Made by a program: the position numbers and the translations under genes
Notes under the pieces: generated by a model
Database searches by the model: none
What the model was told of the DNA's origin: nothing
The model's input: the letters and a program-made list of their open reading frames with translations, nothing else
NCBI GenBank assembly: GCA_911728435.2
Contig: OU452202.1
Span: 7,853,135 to 7,917,134, forward strand
Direction: 5' to 3'
Source: Apoderus coryli
Lineage: Eukaryota > Arthropoda > Insecta > Coleoptera > Attelabidae
Length of the DNA: 64,000 nucleotides
In this document: positions 47,501-59,500 of the stretch, one piece after another
Numbering within the stretch: the stretch's first letter is position 1
How the letters are laid out: each line of letters begins with the position of its first letter

Positions 47501-50500
47501 ACCAGTAATTTTGTCCGCTATGCCACGAAATTATTTTCATCTACTATATTATATGTAGTAGGTAGTTGTAGGTTAGAGAGATGACAGCATTATTGTTAGG
47601 TTCAAGGTCAAATGTAATACTGATTGTCTTTATTAATTGTTAATACACGCATTACACTCACATTGATAAACTATTTTTTTTCTCTCCAAATAGCGGACTC
47701 TAGCCTAAGTAGCTACTATATACAGTAATATGTATAATTTAAATAGGCAACTGAACATGACAATGATGAAATAAAATGTTTTTTTTTTATTTCACGCCAA
47801 ACCAGTTTTATTTTACTTTCCCGCTCAGGGAAAGTATTGTGAACCTGCTAAAAAAAATTGAGATAAAGAAAGATATACGTATTTTGAAGTCAATCGATGC
47901 GATTACGACCATTTCCAGATGGAAGTCTGTGTGTCTGTATGTATTCTTCGACGATAGCACCTAAATGCCTCAACCAATTGAGCTAAATATCGGTATATGA
48001 GTCCGCGCAGGGTACGTGACTTTTTGAATCAATATTTTCCCGAAACTTTGTTGGTAGAAGAGGTTCCATTGAGTGGCCCACTAGATCACCAAATTTTTAA
48101 CATAATTAGATTTTTTTTGTAGGGTAACCGACCAAATCGACGTGTTTCAGGGATTTTTAAAAAAATCTCTTAAAAAAAATCGGAGGTGGTAACTTTTAAT
48201 TGGACCACGCCTATATTTTTATTTTTTCATTATAAAAAATAACCAAGGCATGCTACTTAGTTATTAAAATAATTCGAAAAACACTGGTATCTTTCGAAGT
48301 CCAAAATTGCATTTTTTCGTAATTGCAAATTACTTAAATGTATTCAATATTTATTTTTTTTTCAAGCTGCCAAATATTTTTGCCTCCAATTCTGATTCAC
48401 ATTGTATGTTTAGGATTTTTGCTATCAGCTTTCTTGAAATAGATTTAGATTATTCCATTGTTTTTTCTCCTGGGGTGTTGTTCAATCATTTTGTATTAAA
48501 CAATTTGTGATAAATCCGTTTCATTTCGTCATTTTTTAAAATAATGAAAAACATTTTAAACATATCGTTTTGGTATCTAATTGATATCTTCACGTAAAAT
48601 CAGGATTTATTTCGTTACCACTTGTTTCTGTAAAATTGTTTAAATGATGTTGTAAGCATAATTAAAAGTATAATAATAAACTTCAGAAAAATAAAGGATT
48701 GAAAAATTGACAACTTAAAAAAAAAATATTATAAATAGGTAACTTAGATTATTATAGTTTTAGTAATATTTTCCACAATAATTATGTTTCAGATTTTGGT
48801 ATTGTATTAGGCTGCAAATTATTCATAAAAGAAATATCATCGAAAGCAAGAGATCAATTGTTAAATTCTAATCAGGTATTGGAGATTGGCGATTTCCTCA
48901 CTAAATTGAACAATACGAAATGTAATGACATGATGTCATTGAAGGAAGCCAAGAAGATTATTGATGGTACCAAAGACAAATTACATATTACCGTAGCAAG
49001 AGACTTTGGTTTCGGCTCAAATGCCTCACATCAGGCACAGAGTTCTATTAGTACTACAGGGGCAGTCAATAATTTTTATAAAGGTATTTTTGTTTCAAAA
49101 TTTGATTTATTTAAAAATTATGAAATCTTAGGGTATTCTACGAACTAAAGCTGTTCTTGTTAAACTACGATAGCATGCACCCTTTTGGAGTAAAATCCTT
49201 TTGAATTTTTGTGGCAGTGTGTCACAAAAATGAATAATAGAAAAAAAGGAGTCATAGTGGCTATGGAAAAAAAATGATCTCATATAGGAAAAGTCATCAT
49301 CATTCAACAACACGGATTCTTCTATAATCGTTCAACCGTAACAAACTTGGTGGAATTTCTACAAACTACAATCCTGGCTCTTGGTCAGGGCAAACAGGTT
49401 GACACCATTTATACCGACTTTTCAAAGGCTTTTGATCATCTGGATCATAGCATAATAAAATTTAAAATGTACAAGATTGGTTTTGGTGAAAGGTTGGTGA
49501 GTTTTTTTGATTCCTATCTCTCTGACAGGAGCCAGTTCGTCCAATATAACGGTTTTAGATCTCGCCAGTTCTCTGTTACAAGTGGTGCTCCTCAGGGGAG
49601 CAATCTTGCTCCGTTAACTTTTGCTATAATCGTGAACGTCATTGTCTCGGACATTTCGAGTAAAACTCTCTTCTGTTTGCAGATGATCTGAAGGTATTTC
49701 GAACTATATGCGGTCCTGAGGACAGTCATGCACTCCAGCAGGACTTAAATGTCCTTCATCAGTGGTATACTGTCAACTGCTTACCATTGAATATCGAAAA
49801 ATGCATGTGCATGACATTTTATAGAGGACTGGCACCCCATGAACATAATTATGAAATTAACAGTACATCTTTGGAAAGATGCTCGGTGACAAAGGACCAC
49901 GGTGTTGTCATTGATTCTGCACTTTCATCCAACCAACACATTATTGATATTTCTCGGGCCGCACTTAAGATACTGGGATTTGTCTTGAGGTCAACCTCAG
50001 GATTCCGTAACGTTGACTTTCTGACATCGGTGTATCAGGCATTGGTAAGAACTAAATTGGAGCATGCGTCGATGGTTTGGTCACCGATTTACCGTGTTCA
50101 CATTGACAGATTGGAGAGAGTGCAGCGCATATTCCTAAAAAACATATGTTTCCAAATAGACGGACGTTTCCCTGCGAGAGGGTTTCACCATCGACAGTTG
50201 CTCGATAGGTTCATCTGTGACTTCTTGGAGTTCCGGAGGGCGGTCAACTAACAGGTTTTTCTATACAAGCTGATTAGTTTTCGTGTCGACTGCCCTCGCC
50301 TTCTCACGTATATTCACTTTAATGTACCCCAATTTCAATATATTTTCGCTTATAGAATGTCACCTTAAATAATCGTATCTTAAGTAGAAGTCGTGAGTTT
50401 TATTTTCAAATATTTAATAATTCTTCTTTATAAGCGACAAAGGAAATTTTAGCGTAAAGCCAGCTACGAAATCCACTATCACCGTAATAAATATGAATTC

Positions 50501-53500
50501 GTTTTTTAGGTGATGATTTTCTCACATCTGGTGCACAAAGTTACTCTAATCAAAATTTATATGTTCAACCGCCTACTCGAAACTCAAATTTAACTCAGAA
50601 TGGTAGTTTTGACGAGAAAGCCGAATTAAATAGTGGTCCTAATTCACTGCCGGAAGAAAAAAGTAATTTAGCACCTAGAGGTAGATCGAGAGGTCCATTA
50701 TCACAAGATAGTTTAAACCAATTAGAAAATAGGAACAGTATAAGTGGATATGGCAAATCAAAGGATAGAGATGAACCACCACGACCTCCACCACCGAGAC
50801 CAGAGGGTAAGAAATCACCCATTTTGTATTGTCTTGCTGGAGTCATCTGAGATTTTCACATCAACTGATATAGCGTTCTTTCTATTTTGGAAACTATTTT
50901 TACACTTTCTTTCAATTATCATTATTATTTGTATGTATACTTTTTGTATCATTTGTAGATCCTTTAAGACCCAGAAGAAAAAATCCATTAATGCTGCAAG
51001 TAGAACAATAATGGTGGTAATCCATCATTGTTTTCCTTGCAGCATGCCTGGACTTTTTCTTCTGGAAAGAGGAAGGTAGAGAATTAAAAGATGCTTTAGG
51101 ATTGTATATTGAAACAATTTTAGAAAACGTAATAGCAGAAACCCCAAATGTGAAATATTCACAAGATTCGTAATAATATATTGTGTTTTTGTAGATTATT
51201 ATAGTAGTAGAAGACAAATTTATGATGACGATCCTATAATACAAAAGACTAAACAACCCATGTAAGTATTTAACTTAAATCATCTTCCAATCTACTATTA
51301 AACCGAATAATTTTGTAAATCATTTAATATAATTTCAGTCCCGATGCCAGATTTATAACATTCCACAAAGAAGGTTCAGTAGGTATACGATTAACGGGCG
51401 GCAATTTTGCTGGTATCTTCGTCACTGCAGTTCAGCCGGGCAGTCCAGCATCTCTTCAGGGATTACAGCCAGGTGATAAAATACTGAAAGTAAGTCTAAA
51501 TTAAATTCCGATATTCACAAAATATGTTACTACTGTAATACTAAAGAAGATCAGAAGATCAGCCATTCATGAGGACACCGGCGACACAAAAATCGCGTCC
51601 ACCGCTATATTTGGTTGATGGACGAAAAATTAGGGTCCATTACCAGGAAAAAACTATATCATATCATATATCATAGCACGTCTTTAGGAGGAAGCAGTCC
51701 AGAAACTACTATACTACGGTTTGCGTTTGACCTTTACGAATTATATGAGCTCGTCATAAGAGCCTATGTGAATATGATTGTGAATGATTCCAAATTTCGA
51801 ATTATCCTGAAGAATTAAAAACAAAACAACCATCATCCACCTATGCAGCTTTGAAGGTCAGCACGCAAATGCCACTGTTGACGTTCATGAACTGCAAATA
51901 TTCTCCATCTAGGTCGGACACTGCACATCTGATAAATATTTTCAGATAAGGACTTACGTTCAATTGATACCTTCCAAATTTTTTACACTGTGTCTCCTAA
52001 TGCAATTGATATAGGGAATATCCGTCTTATTAATCTTTCTTCATGTTGTATGTGTATTTTCAATGATTTTTCTGGTAACCTGTTTGCTTTTTAGGTTAAT
52101 GATATGGATATGACAGGTGTAACACGAGAAGAAGCCGTCCTATTTCTGCTTAGTTTACAAGACCGAATAGAGTTAATAGTACAATTTTGCAAAGAAGAAT
52201 ATGATAGCATCGTAGCTTTTCAAAAAGGTGACAGTTTCTACATAAAAACGCATTTTCATTACGAAAATCCTGCTAAAGGCGAAATGTCTTTCCGATCGGG
52301 AGATACATTCCATGTGATAGATACACTTTACAACGGAGTGGTAGGGTGCTGGCAAGTTTTTAGGATAGGTAAGAAGATTGATCATTGGAAGTAGCCTAAA
52401 TGAGTAGATGGAATTTGTTTTTTTTAATTTTAGGACGTAATAACCAAGAAGTTCAAAAAGGTATTATTCCTAATAAAGCGAGAGCAGAGGAGCTGGCAAC
52501 AGCTCAATTTAACGCCACGAAAAAGGAAATGTCTGCTAATGAGTCTAGAGGGAGTTTCTTCAAGAGGCGAAGAAGTGCAAATAGAAGATCAAAAAGTTTA
52601 GGAAAAGAACATTGGGATGATATATTATTTTCTAATACAATTTCCAAGTTTCCTGCTTACGAAAGAGTGTTGTTGAAACATCCAGGTTTTATACGGCCTG
52701 TGATATTATTTGGACCTATTGCAGATATTGCTCGCGAAAAACTATCCAAAGATTTTCCTGATAAATTTATAACACCGCGTAAGTAGTCATTCATTTAATA
52801 AATTTATTACGATGAAACCGCATTTCATTACATTAAAAATCCCGCCAATGCAAGGCTTTGTTTAATAGATTTTGGATATTTTATTGAGGCTGATTGATAA
52901 TGGAGGAGTACTTATCTCCGAAACATGTTGATTTTTAATTTGATAAAATAGTGGAGATGGAAATGATGAATGTGTTTTTGTCGTAATTAAATTACACCCC
53001 ACTGTTTCTTCTTTATCAGATAAAAGGAGTAGTACATAGTTTCAGTGTAGTGCAATTTTTTTTATTCGGCTCTGTTTCAATGAGTGATGTATTTGGGCTT
53101 TCTAACGAAAAACATTTTTAAAACTCGTGAGTTTTTCTGTCAAATGCTATATACTTTATGACGGCCGTTTCGACGATCCAGGCAGTGTTGCCACAGGCTC
53201 TGACAATTCCGTGCCAGATTTTACTTCTAGAACTGTCCCGTTTTGAGTTGCAGATTTGTGAAATACCTATCTTTATTTTATAATTGCGAACAAAAAATAA
53301 CGAATCACAAACTACTAAACTAGATCCATAAAACTCAAATGAGTTAAACAAATATATATTACTCTGATAGGAACAAAAAAAACCAAAGCAAACTTCATCG
53401 TCACATCCACAAAAAGTTTTATTAAACTACCATTAAACATTCAAAAATGTTTGGGGTGTAAAACGAATGCATTATAATACCAAATGGGAAAACTTGCTAT

Positions 53501-56500
53501 ATCTCGAAAAAACTGTCCAAAAGCCAAAGGACCACTGTCTTAAAATGAGCCAGATCTAGCCATATCGGGCCGGTCCAGCTGTTATCAGTACTGATCAGTT
53601 AGTGTGTGACAGCTAGACACGAATACGTCTTCGACATGAAATGTATGTGCGACATCTAGTGATTAAAAAGGAATGTCCGTGTGAATAAAACTCACTATGA
53701 TCACCGGATAAGAGATCATTGACTTCATTAAGTCCAATTATCATAACATAGATGTGCCAAAATTATCTAGCAGGATGCTTTTTCAGACTAGTTTAACGAA
53801 AGAATATTTTATAAATCGAGAGCTTGCCTGTTACCCACATAGCCGTTTCGTCAATCCACGAGTCTGGTGTGTGAAAGCAAATTAATTTTGGGCGTCCCGT
53901 GGGGGAATTTGGGCGAGATTAGTTTTCGCTATTATAGTCTGATTGATTTTTAGAACTAGATAATACATCAGTTGAAGAAAATAAATCACAAAAGTCTTCA
54001 TCAAACATAATCCGACTGTCAGCCATAAGAGATGTGATATCAACTGGAAAACATGGTCTGTTGGATATAACGCCAAATGCAGTTGAACGATTGAATTATG
54101 CTCAAATGTACCCAATAGTGGTATTTTTTAAGTCTGAAACTAAAATAGTTATTAAACAGTTACGGCAGGGATTACCAAAGTAAGTCTAAAATAAATTAGT
54201 TAATTACGTACATAGTAATGCACTCTTTTGTTTGTAGATCAGCTCATAAAAGCTCCAAAAAATTGTTAGAACAATGTCAGAAATTAGATAAAGTATGGAG
54301 TCATATATTTAGTTCTACAGTGACATTAAATGATAATACAGATACTTGGTACAGAAAAGTAAGGGAAATTATTGATAAACAGCAAGGAAGTGCACTTTGG
54401 ATGTCTGAAAGCAAAGTAAGTGATTTAGTAATACCGTATTAGAAAGTAATTTTTTCTGCCACTGTTAAATGTCTATAGTCTATACATATGATATAATATT
54501 GCTTTCGTTATATTATCTTCCTGGTCCTTATGGACCAAGCAAATGTAAAAGCTATCTATCCAAGCAAATGTAACATATGCGAGATATTGGATCGTGGCTT
54601 AGGTGGTTTAGGAAATAAGTTTATTGTGTTTCAATTGATAGCTAGTGCAATGTCGAACAACTGACTTTAGACTGAATTTTGCAGTGTCCCAGGAAATATT
54701 CATTCACAAATAGTTCAGTACTTAGCGATCAAAGTGGATATAGTTTTAATTTCTATTACTATATAGAGGGTGCTTCAGAAGACATGGCCAAATTGCTAGA
54801 GTTGATAGAACTGCTCAAAATAAGTGTAGCTTGTTATATAAATTATTATATATAATTATTAGAAATAGCGGTATCAATTTTTTCATATGAATTTTTTTCG
54901 GGGGCGCAGAATGGATTAAAAATTACCCAACATAAAGGTACTCTTCGGAAAAAACGCTTGGATATACCGTTTCCAAGATATTTTAAGTTTATTAAGACAT
55001 AAAAATACGGTCAAACAAAAAATTCATATTACACTAAAACTAAAACAATTGAAAATGTAAAGATTTATAAAATTAGTATTTAAACTGTTTTCATTAGGTG
55101 CTCAAAATGTCCCCCATTTTCACGAATGCGTAATCGAATCTGCTTGCCTAGAGAATACATTAGTCTTTGTGTTGTTTCCGGATTATCTATTACAGGTTTA
55201 CAATTCAACTCAATCCTAATTTGTAGTTCTTCCACACAATTAAATTCAGAGGCATACACCTTTTCTTTAAGTAACCCCAAAGTAAAACCTAGCGGGTTGA
55301 GTTCAGGCGATCGAGGAGGCCAATGAATTGGAGCATCAGCACCCCGAGCTATCTATTTATTGGGAAAATGTTCACCTAACCACCTTCTAGACGCTCTACT
55401 AAAATGTGGTGGCGCAATATCATGCATATAGAACATAGCTGCTCGTTCGTCTAGTGATAAATCTTCCAAAATTTCGAATAAATCATTCTGCAGAAAAAAG
55501 GTATAACTCACTGTTTAGAGTTGGAGGTAAAATGTGGTATCCAATAAACCGATTGTCTAAGGTGGCAGCCCATACATTAATTTTAAATGAGTCACTCGGT
55601 TTCCCATAGGATTTTCTTCCGACCAATAGTGCGCTTTGTGGGAATTCAACATTTCTTGCCGGGTAAACGCAGCTTCGTCAGTAAACAGAATATTATCAAG
55701 AAACGCGGAACATGAGTTGCTTGTTCGCGTAAAAATTCACAGAATTCGAGTCTTTGAGGAAAATCATCTGGCAATAGTTCCTGAACTTGTCTCTAATGAT
55801 ACGGGTGTAGCTCAGATTCTTTGAAAACCCTCCAAGTAGGTACTTGACATCTTCGTATCGGTTTGTAGTGCCAATTTTCTTACACTTAATGTATGTGGGA
55901 TCCTCGGCAACAGCATTTAAAATGTCATCCTCTTTTTTGACAGACCTTACACACTTGGGTCGACCTGAATAAATTTTTCTAGGTGGCAGATTAACCGTTT
56001 CTCGACCGCGTCTTTCAACGGCCAAAAAAGATTTTCTATTTGGGTCGTTTTTGTTGTTTCCATAATTATTAAGAAGTTATAATAAAGTTTAGAAACACTA
56101 CTAAACCACTTTTACAAACTAGAAAGTTTTTTTGGAAACCTCTGACAGTTGCAAAAAAATATTTCGACCAGATCTGTCATACTACGAAAACTGTAAACAA
56201 AGTTGCTAGGTTACCGGCTTTACAAACATATTTTTAACCGCATATTATAATTTTTTTCAAATACCTATACTAACACTAATAGCATAGGTATTAATAATCT
56301 TATAACATCTTGGAACGGTACATCCAGGCGTTTTTTTCTAAGAGTACCTTTTTTATTGGGTAATAAATGGGCCATCATTTTTGCGATTACTCTAAAGTAA
56401 ACATCAAAAAACTTATGAATGAAAATTTAGCTTAGACATTGTGTGACTAGCGCCATCTATGTTTTAAAAGAACCCGTGTATTTTTATTCGATTTAACTTC

Positions 56501-59500
56501 CTGCTTCGGCAAAAAATTTTATACTTAACTAGCTACACTTATTTTGAGCATTCTATCACCTCTAGCAATATGGCCATGTCTTTCTGAAACACCCTGTATA
56601 TTACTTTTTTACTCTATTACTATAATAAAAACAAACCTATGAAAAGGAAATTTTGATTTTTTTTTACCATAAGAATTGTTTAAATTGTTCTCAAATATTT
56701 GACATACAAGAGTGATATTGACACTACAGTTTATATGGATGAAGTTTTCCTATTAGCAAAGTTTGGGGTGAGAAATCAAATTGAGGTAACATTAAATAAA
56801 ATTAACTTCTTATTTAAAAATATTTTAATTAACATAGAAGAAATCTATTATACCCCATATTTGTACCAATGGTAGGTAAAGGGCAAGATATAATTTCTCA
56901 CCAAATTGACAGTTACTAACTTTCGAAAAAAGAAACGGAGGGAGGAATGTGATTGGGACGGGTATAGTGTAAATAACAAACAAATATAGAAGTAAAAGAA
57001 AATAAAATTACAAAAATAAAAAAGTATTTTAAATTTATATTAATATGGTGGTGGGATATTTTTATTATAATTTCTGTTTCTTTCAGGACTTCAATCCTTT
57101 GACATCGATACTTTATCCTACATTGTTCCTTCAACCAAAATCCACAAACTCTCTTCCAAATCGCTATAAACCTGTCCGAAAGCGTTCTAAAGCACCGCTT
57201 TCTATGTACAGTTCCCCACAATTCATCCATCGTACATCTCCTTACATTGCTTATGAATGTCACTCTCCTTACTGTGTCTCTAGGGAATGTTCACCAGGTA
57301 TTAACCTAGAATTTTTCCCTGCCGTTGAAAATTGCCACTACATTCATCGTGATTATTCGCCACATGTTCCAATAGAACGACGTAGTAGATACGTAACAAG
57401 AGAAACCTCGATTGAAAACGGTTTTGCCTGTGAGAATATTGAACATTATGCAAGTAGCCATAAATATGATCATAATGAGAATGCAATCTTACCTAAGAAT
57501 GAGATTTCGTATGCTAACAAAAATAATATTAATACTTCGAATTTGAATAATTCGTTAAATGTTAAACAAGAGCCTATCTACTATGACTGTGATACTAATC
57601 ATTTTGACAGACCTAAAATTGATGTTAAATATTTGACAATTAAGGAAGAAGTTTATGGAGAAGTTTAATTAAATGTTGGTATTTTGTAAAATATGTACCA
57701 ATAATAATACCAAATAATAATTTGATTTATTTTGCTGTTGTCTTTATCTTAAGACACACCGAAATATTTCGAACAAAGAAATATAATTCAATAACTTTTT
57801 TGACTTTGTAACAATTGTGGTATAATGTTTTCATTGTTTTGTGATAGGATTAATGTAAAACCTGAACATTTTGTAATCTACAAGTTATATGGGCCTACAT
57901 TGGCGTACGTTACGTAGTACCTACGTTAAATTTAACTATAAGAAATATTCAAATAAAAGTTTTCGATCTGATAAAGGTGTATATTTTAACTAGTTTAGGG
58001 ATAGTGGATTTAGGTCCAATAAAACACCAACTTTCAGAACTGCCAACGTTTCGCCCAATTATTTAGGCATCTTCAGGGCTCTAAAATTGAAAACATGACA
58101 TAATGTTTATTGAAAACAATGTTAATAACATTGAATAACAAGTAGAAACATACATTCAGAGGTATTAAAATAAAATACAAAACAAAAACTCTTTAGTTTT
58201 ACAATATGATTTTCTTTTGTAACAGGCATTACTCACATTCTAGTTGTTGGTGCTTATGTCTCCATAAACAAAACACAGTAAATACACACAAAACATGATA
58301 CAGAGATTATTTTTCAATACGTGGGAGATCCCAGGTTATTAATTATAAATCAGTTGTTTATAGAAATTGAATCGCAACACGTGAAATCATTAATTATGAA
58401 GTATAGTTGTTGGTACCAAGCTTTAAAAATTATACTTTTAACAAAATTGAATGAAACAAATACATGCACACTTCATTGGTATCTTAAATTTTTTTCCTTT
58501 TTTCACTGTTTTCTTTTTACTTTCTAGGAGTATGTCTTTTGCTTTTTTATTTTATAGGAATCCTCGAAATTAAATTCTAATTTCACTTGACGTTGTATCG
58601 TTATTTACCAACATACCTACAGATTTAGTTTTAGAAATGGTTAAACAACGTTGGCATAAAATTGAAAATGAATGTGATGTACCTCGGGAGGACTTTTTAA
58701 GTTTGTTGGAGTTTTGTTTTGATCATAGTTATTTTAAATATAAAGATGAATTTTACGAGCAAATATTTGGACTTGGTATGGGAAACTGTCTCTCGCCCGT
58801 ATGTTCTGATATAGTGATGTCAGACTTACAAGAAAAATGTGTTCGGCAACTGGATTTTCCTTTACCGTTCTTTAAGCGCTATGTGGATGACATCATTACT
58901 TGTGTACCTGAAGATAAAATTCACTACATAATACAAATATTTAATACTTATCATCCAAGAATTAAATTTACGGTAGAGAAAGAAGAAAACGGTAGAATCT
59001 CGTTTTTAGACTTACTACTAATAAGAACACCTGATAATACAATTGTAACAGACTGGTATAGAAAACCCACATTTTCGGAGAGATTTTTGAACTATAATTC
59101 TCAAAATTCATTCTCACTAAAACAGAATGTGATTAAAAATTTAGTTGACCGTTCAATAAAACTTTCGTCAGCACAATTTCACAAGAAAAATCTTGAACTA
59201 GTTCAATCATTCCTAAAAAACAATAACTACCCTGCAAGTTTGATTGACAAGATAATTAAGAAAGCTCTGGATAATATTAATCAACAAAATACTGTTAGTA
59301 ATGAAAATGAAAACAAAAAGTATTGTAAGATTCCCTATATAAAGAATCTGTCTGAGAACTTAAACAGAGTATTACAATCAGAAAACCTCGTAGTCACCCA
59401 AAAAAATGAAAACACAAACTCTAAATTCTTTAGCCAATTAAAAGCCAAAATTCCCAGAGATCTCCAGTCTAACGTTGTTTATTCTATTCCATGTAATAAC

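Noticed and set aside
50959..51009. Possible extra pyd exon [17 protein letters not shown] after an acceptor at 50,958
   Set aside because: It hits a stop, its only donor-like site breaks the frame, and the 50,806 to 51,195 join gives a clean reading. It overlaps the hairpin, which explains the sequence better.
50744..51256. Open frames on both strands around the proline-rich pyd exon
   Set aside because: They are out-of-frame shadows of the exon and of the adjacent hairpin.
58321..58527. 68-residue protein encoded identically at 58.3 (+) and 60.0 kb (-)
   Set aside because: The identity comes from the inverted arms of the Penelope-like element; the frame has no domain and is non-coding arm sequence.
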